Shown here piece after piece: positions 1-12,185 of a stretch of DNA of 64,000 nt. Within the stretch, counting starts at the first letter, position 1, and each line of letters begins with the position of its first letter. A program made the translations under genes and the position numbers. Location: NCBI GenBank assembly GCA_012295275.1, contig CM022677.1, positions 14,112,832-14,176,831 on the forward strand, written 5' to 3'. The notes beneath the pieces are model-generated. The model saw nothing but the letters and a program-made list of their open reading frames with translations, did no database searches and was not told where the DNA came from. This stretch comes from Chrysomallon squamiferum (lineage: Eukaryota > Mollusca > Gastropoda > Neomphalida > Peltospiridae).

Positions 1-295
1 TTTTTTCATTACTGCAAAACAAAGGACATTTCTGTTGCAGGTTTCAGGGACAAGCTTAGTTTTCTATGAGATAAAACGCAAATTAATTAACTTAGTTAAC
101 AAAATAAATAAATAAATAAATTTATTAATATTTATATTAATCTCGAAGATCCTTCAGTATTTTCAGCATACAGAGAACCTCTCCCATTGAGATAAAATAT
201 CATCGCTGCTTTATTATCAATATTTTCTGGAGTGTTTATCATTTCTTTTACTGACGTTTTAATTACAGCGACACCTGCACTTATCACTGTAATCT

Positions 296-412
296 GAGAG
301 GTAGATAGGTAGGTGGATAGACAGACGGACAGACCGATAGATGGAGAGTGAGACAGACATACATATATAGAGATAAATCCATAGAGAGACAAACAGACAC
401 ACAGATAGATAG
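296..412 (+). repeat. Degenerate GATA/GACA microsatellite
   Basis: Runs of GATAGGTAGGTGGATAGACA type, imperfect. Short cysteine-rich open frames across it on the minus strand are by-products of the repeat. Confidence 0.8.
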
Positions 413-986
413 AAAACCCAAAACTGAACTGTATAATTAAAATGACCAATAAAAGAAAAGTTGTGAAAAGCGAGGTTAATGCATGTACAAACATTTTCTT
501 AGAAGTTCATTTACCTATGAAATGTAAAATGTCTATCTATCTCTATGTCCATCAATGTATCTATCTGTCTATTATTTAACTATGTACATAAACACCGCCT
601 CACTGATATCAACTTATATTTATAACTATCCTCTAAGGGAAACACGTATATTTTATTTTATATTTTAAAACTATTTATTTTATATGTGTGGGACTGTGTG
701 TGTGTGTGTGTGTAACTATATCTCTATCTATTTATTTGTTGATAATTGTTTCTTTCTTTATAATGACAACTGTAAAACTGTAATACTGTAATTACGACAT
801 TAACGATTAAAAAACAACAACAATATTTGCAATAATACTACTTAAAATAATAAATAAAATAATAATCAAGAAAGAATGAAACAAGGGAGAAAGAAAAGAT
901 TAAGAAAGGAAATAAAATAATTAATTCACGCATATATTTATTATAAAGAAACAGTTACATTAAACAGAAATAAACAAATAATATAG

Positions 987-1008
987 GGTAAGGTGGGGTA
1001 ATTCTGGC
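987..1008 (+). repeat. Candidate transposon end next to the PHD fragment (mirrored at 5354-5373)
   Basis: The sequence GGTAAGGTGGGGTAATTCTG lies beyond the 3' side of each PHD fragment and is preserved in both arms. On the right arm it reads into CCCTA followed by TA. A terminal stretch flanked by TA would suit a Tc1/mariner/pogo-type element, but I could not find the opposite end, so this is tentative. Confidence 0.25.
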
Positions 1009-1118
1009 CCACACATTCATGAGTAGTTTGGTCCTCAAATTTGCTATATAATCATTGTTTACTACTAATAATAATTAGTCCTAATCATAATACAAGTCAA
1101 ATTCAAAATTTCAATAAA

Positions 1119-1596
1119 CTAAACTCCTTGACAAATATCACACAAGAATACAATATCTTTCAAGTCTGCACCAGCTGGGATTTCAAGATTTGCGCAAGAA
1201 TCAAGACAATACCAATTTGGGCACCCGTCACATCCTATGAACTCGTCAGAATTCATTCCATCATCAACTCTGCCACAGAGTTCACATTTTTCTTCTGTAT
1301 CTACTACATCTCTGTCTTCTAGTTCAGGCTCATCACCATCAACGTTTTCTTTAGCTGCATCCACCGGTTCTGCTGTAGCATTCAAATTGAAATGCCGTTT
1401 TGACTTTGGTATCTTCTAATTGTTTTTGTTGTAATTTTGCCTTTAAAACATTTGCTTTCTTTGCCTTTTCTTCCTCCTTCTTCTTCTTCTCTGCCAACTC
1501 TTCTTCATACCTCTTGACACTTTCTTCCTCTATCAATGCCTTCGCATACCTCATCCTCTTGATTTTATTTGAAGTTTGACAACGTGCCCGCCACAT
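1119..1596 (-). pseudogene. PHD-finger coding fragment, left copy, frameshifted
   Basis: Read on the minus strand, a Lys/Glu-rich helical segment (1596 to about 1420) is followed in another frame by an acidic linker and a cysteine cluster: CELC, then CDGC, then WYCLDSC, then CDIC, ending at a stop near 1119. The spacing is that of a PHD zinc finger, with cysteine where the usual metal-binding histidine sits. A 4-nt length difference from the right copy near 1420 breaks the frame. From knowledge of invertebrate transposons, a basic helix plus a terminal PHD finger is typical of the C-terminal end of DDE (pogo/Tigger-like) transposases. A host gene fragment is possible. Confidence 0.55.
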
Positions 1597-2237
1597 GGAC
1601 GTGGACTTTCAACTGTTTCAAAAAACTTAAATAAAACTCAGAACAGACTATATCAATGTCAAAACTATTGATTTCATCACCAAATATGAGGGCCAAGAAG
1701 TGTCTATAATATTTTCCGTTAAAGAGCACATTAATCACAGAACCTATAATACTTAATTATCACATAATATCTGGTAAAATAAAATAATCCATCTGATTAG
1801 AGTAATCCGGAGAGTGAGAGAGAGAGAGTAAGAAAGCCAGAGGGAGATATTTATATGTCATAAGTACATACACTTCTGTTGGCCTGTCTGTCTTTCTGTA
1901 TATAGAAAGGGCTTTCAAATTAATGGCACTGATTTCGAAATTAGAAAATAGTAGCAATACCCTATGTATCCATCTGTTCATCTATCTTCAGTAACTATCT
2001 CTGTATGTAGGTATTTCTTTTTATCTATCATAAGCTATCTATCTAACCAATTAATATAATATTAATGTACTAATTAGCCATTCCCTTTGGAAATGTTGCC
2101 ACACCTACACCACGGTGAGGTTCAGTACACGTAGGGGATGTTAGTAATAGTTAGTATTTGTTACATGTTAGTATTTGGTTAACGGTTATACGCTTTCTCT
2201 CTGTCTGTTTTTCTCTATATCTCTCTTTCTCTCTGTC

Positions 2238-2240
<3 letters not shown>

Positions 2241-2286
<46 letters not shown>
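2241..2286 (+). repeat. (CT)n microsatellite, left arm
   Basis: A nearly pure CT run, mirrored by (GA)n at 3951-4020 in the other arm. Confidence 0.95.
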
Positions 2287-2287
<1 letters not shown>

Positions 2288-2653
2288 ATTCGATCTCTTC
2301 TCTCACAATAAAATTAACAATTTTACGCTCTAGAAATCATTATATTTGTGAAATTTAAATAACGTGTCAGTATGAAAAGGCTGAAAAACAGTATTTACAT
2401 GTATTTGAAATTTTTATACTATATTTTTACAGTGAAATGAAATTTTTATGAAACCATACAAACTTACAGTCATAGTGAAATCCAAATCTCTGTTTCTCTA
2501 ACCCATAATAAATAAAACAGAAATTTTCACGTATCAAAACGGAATTTCGTAACAAATTTAAATTCTTGACCTTATTTTTACTCTGAATATCATGAATGAA
2601 AAATAAATTAAGGTTTTAATAAAGAAAGATTTTAAATATGTGAAATAAATTAT

Positions 2654-3140
2654 ATCATAATTATAAAACATATATCATATTACCCCCTGTAATAGCCGTA
2701 ACCAAGCACTAAATCTTCCTAAACATCTCCCCGATAATGAGAACCAGTTTTGTAAACCGTAAGTGAGAATGTTGATCGAGTGATCACTTCTCTCCTTCCA
2801 TTTACTTGTTGTCCTTTTATTGAGACAGAGCGGGATGTGAATATGACAGCTGATGAGAGACATCATCACAAGATGTAAATGCTGCTCCTGTAAGACGCTC
2901 ATCAGCATCGTAATCCTCATAACTTACCCCACTCTGCAGTTGTTATGAAAAGTAAGTCAGAAACTGTTTCTGAAAACTCTCCTCAAACTGTTTGAGATTT
3001 CGTTCAAGTACTTTTGGCTCAGTTGCTGCTGCAGGGTAACAGAGGCAGTTCATTACTGAGGACAGTCACATGTTCTGCGTGTGTGTGTGTGAGACAGAGA
3101 CATGTCACAGATTTTATTAGATAGTAAAAATTATTATTAA
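2654..3140. other. Loop of the small inverted repeat, unidentified sequence
   Basis: Less AT-rich than the arms. On the minus strand 2675-2920 is open for 81 codons, but I recognise no family. The stretch contains a short (GT)n near 3077. It ends at the start of the 100-bp tandem array. Confidence 0.3.
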
Positions 3141-3440
3141 ATGTTTCACGTAAGAGACATAACTCTAATCCCAGTTTGTGAACACATATCACTAAAGGGA
3201 GATAACTATAATCGATGTAATTTTTACTTTGCTTAGTGAGTACATCTCACGTAAGGGACATACTCTAAACTATGTTTGTGAACACATACCACTAAAGGGA
3301 GTTAACTCTAATCGATGTAATTTTTACTTTGCTTAGTGAATACATCTCACGTAAGGGACATATGTCTAAAATATGTTTGTGAACACATATCACTAAAGGG
3401 AAATAGCTCTAATCGATGTAATTTTTACTTGGCGGAGTAA
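3141..3440 (+). repeat. 100-bp tandem array, three units, related to the SINE at 29205
   Basis: Units begin with TCACGTAAG(A/G)GACAT at about 3145, 3247 and 3347 and share GTTTGTGAACACATATCACT, AAAGGGAGATAACT and ATCGATGTAATTTTTACTT. The period is 100-101 bp. The same sequence in reverse occurs inside the SINE at 29205-29488 and just after the gap at 29850-29900. Confidence 0.85.
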
Positions 3441-3948
3441 ACTCCTCCCACTACCGGTGATACGTCAGGGCTTTTTATATATACAGTATATATATATTAC
3501 TATTATTATTATTATTAGTAGTAGTAGTAGTAGTAATGGTGGTAGTTGTAGTAGTGGTAGTAGTGGTATCTCTATTTGTGTATTCTTAATTTATTTCACA
3601 TATTTAAAATCTTTCTTTATTAAAATCTTAATATTTTTTCATTCATGCTATTCAGAGTAAAAATAAGGTCAAGAATTTAAATTTGTTACGAAATTCCGTT
3701 TTAATACGTGAAAATTTCTATATTTTATTTATTATGATTAGAAAAAGAGAGATTTGGATTTCACTATGACTGTAAGTTTGTATGGTTTCATAAAAATTTC
3801 ATTTCACTGTAAAAATGTAGTATAAAAAGTTCAAATAGTAAATACTGTTTTTCATCCTTTTCATACTGATACGTTATTTAAATTTCACAAATATTATGAT
3901 TTCTAGAGCGTAAAATTGTTAATTTTGTGCTGAGAGAAGAGAGCGAGT

Positions 3949-3950
<2 letters not shown>

Positions 3951-4020
<70 letters not shown>
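3951..4020 (+). repeat. (GA)n microsatellite, right arm
   Basis: A pure GA run of about 70 bases, longer than its partner at 2241-2286. Confidence 0.95.
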
Positions 4021-4024
<4 letters not shown>

Positions 4025-4739
4025 GACAGAGAGAAAGCGAGTAACCATTAACCAAATACTAACATTTAACAAACCACTGACAAAATTCTAACCATTAACC
4101 AAATATTAGCCATTAACTAAAAACTAACTGTTAACCAAATACTAACCGTTAACAAATACTAAGATTTAACAAATACTAACCATTACTAACATCCCCTACG
4201 TGTACTGAACCACACCGTGGTGTAGGGGTGGCAACATTTCCAAAGGGAATGGCTAATTAGTACATTAATATAATATTAATTGGGTAGGTAGATAGACAGA
4301 TAGATAGATTTATGATAGATAAATAGAAATACTACATACAGAGATAGTTACTGAAGATAGATGAACAGATGGATACATAGGGTATTGCTACTTTTTTCTA
4401 ATTTCGAATATAGTTAGTTTGAAAGCCCTTTCTATATACAGAAAGAGAGACAGGCCAACAGAAGTGTATGTACTTATGACATATAAATATCTCCCTCTGG
4501 CTTTCTTACTCTCTCTCTCTCTCACTCTCCGGATTACTCTAATCAGATGGATTATTTTATTTTACCAGATATTATGTGATAATTAAGTATTATAGGTTTT
4601 GTGATTTAATGTGCTCTTTAACGGAAAATATTATAGACACTTCTTGGCCCCCATATTTGGTGGTGCAATCAATAGTTTTGGCATTGATATAGTCTATTCT
4701 GAGTTTTATTTAAGTTTTTTGAAACAGTTGAAAGTCTAC

Positions 4740-5221
4740 GGTCCATCTGGCGGTCACGTTGTTAAACTTCAAATAAAATCAAGAGGATGAGGTCTGCCGA
4801 GGCACTGACAGAAGAAGAAAGTGTCAAGAGGTATGAAGAAGAGTTGGCAGAGAAGAAGAAAAAGGTGGAAGAAAAGGCAAAGAAATGAAATGTTTTAGAG
4901 GCAACATTACAGCAACAAAAATTGAAGATACCAAAGTCAAAACGGCAGTTCAATTTGAATGCTACAGCAGAACCGGTGGATGCAGTCAAAGAAAACGCTG
5001 ATGGTGATGAGCCTGAACTAGAAGACAGAGATGTAGTAGATACAGAAGAAAAATGTGAACTCTGTGGCAGAGTTGATGATGGAACGAATTCCTGACTAGC
5101 TGATAGGAAGTGACGGGTGCCCAAATTGGTATTGTCTTGATTCTTGCGCAAATATTGAAATCCCAGCTGGTGCAGACTTTAAAGATATTGCATTCTTGTG
5201 TGATATTTGTCAAGAAGTTTA
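4740..5221 (+). pseudogene. PHD-finger coding fragment, right copy, with stop and frameshift
   Basis: This is the inverted-repeat partner of the 1119-1596 fragment. The Lys/Glu-rich part contains a TGA at 4886-4888. The linker is open through the first CELC pair, then a one-base insertion near 5090 shifts the frame before the second cysteine pair. The downstream DNA still encodes the CDIC end in another frame (stop near 5221). Each arm therefore carries different disabling changes. Confidence 0.55.
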
Positions 5222-6320
5222 GTTTATTGAAGTTTTGAATTTGACTTGTATTATGATTAGGACTAATTATTATTAGTAGTAAACAATGATTATATAGCAA
5301 TCATCAGTACAACAAATTTGAGGACCAAATTACTCATGAATGTGTGGGCCAGAATTACCCCACTTTACCCTATAGTATTTGTTTATTTCTGTTTAATGTA
5401 ACTGTTTCTTTTTTATAAATATATGCTTGAATTAATCATTCGATTTCCTTTCTTAATCTTTTCTTTTTCTCTTGTTTCAGTATTCTTTCTTAATTATTAT
5501 TTTATTTATCATTTTAAGTAGTATTATTGCAATTAGTGTTGTTTTCATCGTTAGTGTCGTTACGTCAGTATTACTGTCGTCATTATAAAGAAAGAAACAA
5601 TTATCAACAAATAAACAGATAGAGAGATAGACACACACATACACAGACACACACACATAGACAAGAAATAGTTTGGTATACGTGTTTGCCTTAGAGGATA
5701 GTTAAATATATATATGTTGACATCAGTGAGACGGTGTTTATGTATGTAGTTAAATAATAGAAAGGTAGATACTTTGAAGAATATAGAGATAGATAGACAT
5801 TTAGTAAATTAAATCGTAAATTCTGTCCAGTGTTCTCAAATTACCTTCAGAAAACTACGCTCATAGAAACTATGATATTTATTTCATTAATTCTCAAGGT
5901 ATTAATATAAATTGCTGCGATTCCATTAAGGTAGCAGCTAGGTTTTAAAGTTATACTATTTTGTTCTTTAAAGTTTTGTAGAAGGCGTATGGATACGCAT
6001 GTTGTTTTTTTGTGTTTTTTAATGATATAACTTACAAATTATAATATTAATATCAGCTAGTAGAATAAAATGTAACTGTAAGTGAAATTATCAGTATTGT
6101 TTATGATGCAAAATAGAGGTAAAACATAGTAAAACATCACGTTATTTTCATTCAGTATCAATTTATGATATAAACGTCGCTGGTTTTGTATATAAAACGT
6201 GAATTACGTCGCGTTTTACAAAACAGAAAACTTCGCTTATCTCTGTGAATTTTTATTTTAATGTCGTTTGCAGAATCAAATTCTGTGATTCAAGTAAAGT
6301 ATAACTTCTCTCGTGTTCAG

Positions 6321-6351
<31 letters not shown>

Positions 6352-7585
6352 GTAGAGAAGAAACTGTAACTCAGTTTAAGAGAAAAATATTATCACAATA
6401 GAGTGGCTTCCCCTGTATATCTAGCCATTAAATTATTTATTTCTGAATTTACAAGTCGAGTGCTGAATGCCACTATAAAATTAACAGGTCAGATCCAGAT
6501 TAAAGTGATATTCGATTAACAGCAGAACAGATTACACTAAAAAGCTCTTGATGATGCTGAAAACTGAGCTTTTACTTTATAAGAATCCATTCATTTTTGT
6601 TGATACGTCGATGATAAATGATGTCAACATGAGCGCAGTTTTCACAGCGACATTTACTGTTATCAAGATCATTCTTGAAAAGCCGATGATATTCCTTTAG
6701 CTGACAGTTTATATATAAGGTAAACATAATAAAATATCGATGTAAGCAGTGTTTTGTTTTTACTAAGATGGAACGTAATTTCCGCTCAGTCTCAATTTAG
6801 TCGTATAAGCTGCACAGCTGGTAGTAAATAAAAACGTAAATTCTGTCGAGCAGTCTCAAATTATCTTCAGAAAATTACCAAATTAAATATGATATTATAC
6901 ACAGAAATTAATGATTAACTGGTATAATATTGGTTACCGTATTTAAAAATATGATTTATTTGAAAGGCCCTCTGTATTTCTCAACCACAAAAATATATAA
7001 ATAAATAAATAAATAAATAAATAAATGTATAGTTTTATAAAATTTGTTTTAGAGAGCGATGAAAAGATATTATCAGTAGTAAACAATTAAAAAAAGAAGC
7101 ATTAAGCTTATCCAGCAGCACAGTTTATAAAGCAAAATGTAGAATCCTGTATTTTTTATTTAACAGTGTCTGCGCCTCGGAAACTTGTTTTACATGGTAG
7201 AATGTAAAATTGATGACATAATCGAGATGCACAAAAATATAGATGGAACAATAATAATAATAACTAGTTTGGACTATTCATAGAGAGAAGCAGGCGGCAA
7301 CAGAAAAATTGTTAAAACTGGTAGAATTTATGGATTGATAGAGAAACACACGAACAGATGTGGATATATATGTATTGGCTGTTAGAAAAAATGAAAATGG
7401 GTATATATATATATATATATGTATGTATAGTTGTGTGTGTATAGTGTATGTGTGTACTGAAGGAAATTAGAATTTTTGTATGTGTTATCTGAGGCATACG
7501 TATGTAGGAGAAATAGATGCAGACATAGATACAGAGAGAAAGACAGACAGGTGTGAATGTGAAAGGTTGAGTTGTTACGTACATG

Positions 7586-8483
7586 TTATCTGTGAGAAAG
7601 AGTTAATGTGTTTGTTGTCAAATAACTGCTGCATGTGAAAGACAGTGTCCTTGTTTATGTATAAATAAAATACAAGTTCCAAGTGTTTTGTTTGTTGTTG
7701 TCTTTTCAAAAATGAACAGAAAAATGATATAAAAGTAGAGATAAAAACAGAATTATTAATTGGATTATTTTAATGATTTATTCTTATATTATTGACTTGA
7801 TTTTGAATGTTGTAGATAGCTGAAATTAATCAGACTAAAAAAATAATTTTGCAGTAATTTTTATTTTAAAGAAATGAAAATGAAGTTATGTATGTCTATA
7901 ATAATAATAATAATAATAGTAATAATAATAAAATTTAAAGAATTAAAAATTAATTTGCTTTATTATGGCATCATTATGACAGCCTATGACAGTATCAAAT
8001 AAAAGTAAAATGGGTTCATAGTACAAAATCTTAAAGGCATATGTCACTATAATTTAGTATTAGAATTCATTGTTAAAAAAGTGGTGTTTAGTTTTGTCTT
8101 AAAATGTTATTGTAATTATATTTCCTATTTAACAAACTTCAGTTGGATTAGTAACATCATGCAGAGTGATTTTGACTGCTCAAAATTTATATGAAAATTT
8201 CATTGTTTTTGTTCAAGGGACAAATCGAAAAAAACAGTTTTTAGCAAAATAGGAATTTTACAATAATTAATTAAGTAGTAATAATAACTCAAATAAACAA
8301 ACAAATAATGGAAATTGGGTCTTTATAAACTTTTGGAGTAAATATATGTTACTATTGAAATATTTTGTGATAAATCATTTTAAAGAATTAGCAAAATTCA
8401 TCTAAATGTAGCAAATCAAATTTAGCTTGACACTGCTAAGGGATATAACTTTAACGTGTTTGTAAATATACAAAAAGACTGAG

Positions 8484-8521
<38 letters not shown>

Positions 8522-8850
8522 TATATATATATATATATATATAAATAATGATTATGTCAGATTATCTTTTGCTAATTGATAACAAATACAGAAGACGCTG
8601 ATCAATATATACATAATAAAAATAAAAACACACAAAGACTATTCTTTCTTTCCTTATTTTTGTTTTAAATTATTTGAATGTGCCTTAACATTTTTAATGC
8701 TAAGAAATTGAAACAATTTCAGAAATATTTTCCATTTTCATTATTGCTTTTAGATAAGATGCAATGAGGTTGAATTTGCAAATGTCAGGATTTAAAACAG
8801 TTAAGAACAAATACTATTTTCTTTTTTGAAAAATATTTGTACTGCCACCC
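7586..8850 (+). repeat. Local direct duplication, copy 1
   Basis: Begins TGTTATCTGTGAGAAAGAGT and includes GTATAAATAAAATACAAGTT, an (AAT)n run, a (GA)n tract at 8484-8518 and CACACAAAGACTATTCTTT. It matches 8967-10110 in the same order with indels. Confidence 0.8.
8484..8542 (+). repeat. (GA)n followed by (TA)n
   Basis: About 17 GA units run directly into about 11 TA units. Confidence 0.95.
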
Positions 8851-9345
8851 ATTTATGTAACATAACCTGGTTATATTTTATTAACCAAAAACTCCAATCA
8901 TTGCATTCCCCAAAGTAGATATACAGCAAAATAATAAGCAAGGACAAAATTAATCACGGTTACAGGATGTTATCTGTGAGAAAGAGTTAATGTGTTTGCG
9001 GTCAGAGAGAACTGTTGTATGTGAAAGACAATGTCCTTCTTTATGTATAAATAAATACAAGTTCTAAGTGTTTTGATTGTTTTTTTGTTTTTTTTAAATG
9101 AACAGAAAAATGATATACGATTAGATATAAAAATATAATTATTAAACTGGATTATTTTAATGATTTATTCTTATATTATTGTCTTGATTTTGAATTGTTC
9201 TTATTAACATTAAATGATATTTGAAAAAACCTGAAATTAATCAGGCTAAAAAATAATTTTAGCTCTATTAAAACCAGTATCATTTTTAAAAACATATTTG
9301 CAGTAATTTTTATTTTAAAGAAAATGAAACTGAAATGATGTAATG

Positions 9346-9348
<3 letters not shown>

Positions 9349-9415
<67 letters not shown>
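9349..9415 (+). repeat. (AAT)n microsatellite
   Basis: Over 20 uninterrupted AAT units. Confidence 0.95.
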
Positions 9416-9417
<2 letters not shown>

Positions 9418-9692
9418 GTTTAAAATTTTACAAGTGTGGGATTTATTATTTGAATTATTATTATTACTTAAGTATTCTAAAATTCCTATTTCGCTTAAAA
9501 TGTTTTAGTTTTACGATTTGCCCCTTGAATAAAAAGAAAAATTCTTTGTTTATAATAATAATAATAAATCAAATAAACCAAAAAATAATGGAAACTGGTT
9601 GATTAGAAAATGAATTTAATATTGGAATAGTTTGCAATGTTATATCTATTAATGGTCTAAGGGAAACAACTCTATTTAATGGGTTTGTAAAT

Positions 9693-9698
<6 letters not shown>

Positions 9699-9747
<49 letters not shown>
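9699..9747 (+). repeat. (GA)n microsatellite
   Basis: About 24 GA units. Confidence 0.95.
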
Positions 9748-9748
<1 letters not shown>

Positions 9749-10110
9749 TGTGCGTGTTTAGTGTTCATTCTAGTGCTTTGATTGTTTGTTTTCATAAAAT
9801 CGAACAACATGTATATATAAAAAATAATGATTAAATCAGATTATCTTTTGTTGGTTGACAACAAATACCGAAGATGTTATCAATATATACATAATAAAAA
9901 TAAAAACACACAAAGACTATTCTTTATTTGTTTATTTTTGTTTTGAATTATTTGAATGTGCCTTAACATTTTTAATGTTAAGAAACTGAAACAACTTAAG
10001 CATTATTTTCTATTTTGATTATTGTTTTTAGATAAGATGCAATGGGTTTGATTTTGTAAATGTCAGGATTTAAAACAGTTAAGAACATAATTTACCTTGG
10101 AACCATTTTG

Positions 10111-11100
10111 TATTGTCACCATTTTATAACTTCATTTTTTAAAGAGATAATTTTTTAAAGAGATAATTATTTTTTTCTTTCTTTTGAATTATTTATTATT
10201 TTAATTTTTTTTGACAGATTTTTTAATTGAATTAAACAGAAAATACAGATTATAAACAAATTGGAAGACATTTCCAATTGCACATTATTGAAATAATTTT
10301 TTGAATTTTATGAAAATGTGAAAGGCAAATTATAAAATACTCAGAAAAATTCCAATTATGTACATTTTTTTTTTTCTTTTTTTTTTTTTGTATCATTTAT
10401 AAATTATTTTCAGTTTTTTAAAGATTCCTTATTGAAATAATTCAATTATTCTTTCTAAAGTGGCAATGCAAATTATAAAAACTGGTAGAAATGTCTAAAC
10501 AAAAATAACTGAATATTTAAGTTTTGTTATCTAGACAGGTTTTTAAGTAATTTCAACTTGAAGATCATCATGTTTCTTCTAATTAAAAATAACAAAGTCA
10601 TGGTTAATGCAAATAGAATTTTAATTTAGTTAATAGTTAATTTTATTAATAGTCATTGATTTTCCCATGATTTAAATAATTTAAAGACATTTTTAAAAAA
10701 AGATTTCCTGAATTATAAAAAAAAAAAAAAAAAAAAAAAATTCTTATTACACCAACTACACAATCTTCAATTATATTTATATTAGCCCCAGCAAACTCAC
10801 CTGATTTAAATGAGATAAAGAAAAACCTGGTTGTCACATTAATTTTAGCTTATTTAGAAAAATGGCATTCCATAGCAATGATGCATATCCATTCCTCTTC
10901 CAGTGAGAAACATTAGAATAACCAAGCACATATCAGTGATAAAAACAGTGCAAGCTGCTGTGAAGTACAATGTGTACACTGGATGTTCTGATCACATTGA
11001 CAATGCAGTCTCTTGGAGATCACTGAGTTTTCAAAATTATTTCCCTTCAGATTTCTCTTTTTTTTCATGACTGTCTCAATATTTATAAATTCAAATTAGA
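10111..11100. other. AT-rich non-coding part of the left arm
   Basis: Homopolymer-rich sequence with poly-A/T tracts near 10370 and 10715-10740. No coding frame with credible composition. The 10480-10900 part matches the right arm near 41800-42330 in reverse. Confidence 0.5.
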
Positions 11101-11114
11101 TTGATTTTATTGTC

Positions 11115-11282
11115 TTACATTTCAGACAGATTTTCTCTTGAAAGTGTTGAGCTTTCTCTGGACAGGGAAGACTGTGATGTAATAGCATTCTGGTGCTCTA
11201 GTGAACCTTGTCTGAAAATGTGTCTTACGACATTTTCAACTGAAGTGCTGGCTAAGGCAGCTTGAATCTGTTGTCTAGGATC
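11115..11282 (-). CDS. Candidate terminal exon of an unidentified gene (left arm)
   Basis: On the minus strand the acceptor TTTTGTTGTAG is followed by 55 open codons beginning DPRQQIQAALASTSVENVVR and ending SRENLSEM, then TAA at 11115-11117 and AATAAA about 5 nt later. The C-terminal half is rich in Ser, Glu and Arg and could be a disordered tail. Two + strand relatives at 41520 and 55158 lack about 35 nt in the middle and run into a different frame, so this copy looks closest to the parent. Exon-like blocks upstream on the same strand (13440-14890) keep the same order as in the right arm. I do not recognise the family, and the copy may be a pseudogene. Confidence 0.4.
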   Translation of the reverse strand, partial: DPRQQIQAALASTSVENVVRHIFRQGSLEHQNAITSQSSLSRESSTLSRENLSEM

Positions 11283-11420
11283 CTACAACAAAATATAATA
11301 TTCATTAATGAACTAAACATAAAATATAGTGCAAGTAGAATTTTTTTTGTCAGCTCTAATTGCATTTCACTGACTTGGCAACAAGAATTTTTATTTGCCA
11401 TTTTAATAAAAATAATTTAT

Positions 11421-12180
11421 TTTTTTTAACTTTTATATCAAAGGATTAAAATAGCAATACATCAATAAAAGAGATTATGAAAAATATTTTTTAATAAATT
11501 TGAATACTTCTGTAACTTGGTAAAATTTGATATTTACACTGTTTTTTAGACTTTTAGTCCAGTTTACGATGACTGCCAGGAATATTAAGAAAATAAACAT
11601 TTTAAACCTATATAGCATTACATTAGTCAGTAAGTAAAATGGTCTTCTAATACTGATTCTACTTGAAATTCGAAGATACTAACATGATGAAAATACATTT
11701 GAGATTATTCTTACAATCTTTAATTAACCTTAACAATCATTATAGTTACATCATTAATAACAAATTATTTGATTATTTAAAACATTTAATTGTAATATTC
11801 TTTCCTGCCACTTTAATGTAATTTAATTTTTACCACTAATGAAATATATTTTGTCTTATGAATAAACCACAATTATCCTTTGTATTCAGACAATAGTTAC
11901 AATAATGATCATTAAGGTATATTTTAAAATGTATTTAAAACAAAGACAACATTACACATGCAATGTGATAAAACAAAGATGAATTTGAATCACATAAGTA
12001 ATGCTAAAGTAGAATTTTTCATTAGAAACACCATTAACAAAATTAATACAGATCTGTGTTTCTTTATGAACTGATTTCAACATCATTCCTTAAGCCATGT
12101 AATTTTTGTGAGTTAGAAACGAAACTGTTTTGATTACTCCTAATACAAATATAAGCTAAAAAGAAATAAAACAATGCTAA
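11421..12180. other. AT-rich non-coding stretch
   Basis: No open frame or motif of note. Pairing with the right arm becomes unclear here. Confidence 0.4.
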
Positions 12181-12185
12181 TGGAA

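Larger units (their letters stand above)
525..2653 (+). repeat. Left arm of the 525-5800 inverted repeat
   Basis: This arm is the reverse complement, with substitutions and indels, of about 3588-5800. Matching landmarks are the ACATAAACACCGCCTCACTGA stretch near 590, the TGGGGTAATTCTGGCC end near 995, the PHD fragment, the CACACCTACACCACGGTG stretch near 2100 and the (CT)n tract at 2241-2286. The loop begins at about 2654. Confidence 0.85.
3588..5800 (-). repeat. Right arm of the 525-5800 inverted repeat
   Basis: This is the reverse complement of the left arm, including a mirrored (GA)n tract at 3951-4020, the CACACCGTGGTGTAGG stretch at about 4212 and the mirrored end near 5354-5373. The arms differ by many substitutions and small indels, so the duplication is not recent or is not being homogenised. 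Confidence 0.85.
8967..10110 (+). repeat. Local direct duplication, copy 2
   Basis: Second copy of the 7586-8850 unit, with a much longer (AAT)n at 9349-9415 and a longer (GA)n at 9699-9747. The right arm shows one such unit per copy, so the left arm gained one or the right lost one. Confidence 0.8.
5815..11420 (+). repeat. Large inverted repeat, outer part of left arm
   Basis: This is the reverse complement of about 41430-45930. Landmarks: CTGTCCAGTGTTCTCAAATT near 5823 against 45900; TCTGCGCCTCGGAAACTTGT near 7168 against 44575; the (GA)n at 8484 against (CT)n at 43197; CATTCCATAGCAATGATG near 10866 against 41825; the exon-like block at 11115-11282 against 41520. Numerous indels, including the internal duplication at 7586-10110. 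Confidence 0.85.

Noticed and set aside
2158-4072. Leu/Ser-repeat proteins (2158-2358, 3878-4072)
   Set aside because: Translations of CT/GA microsatellites, as are 21424-21624, 49010-49243 and 61756-62022.
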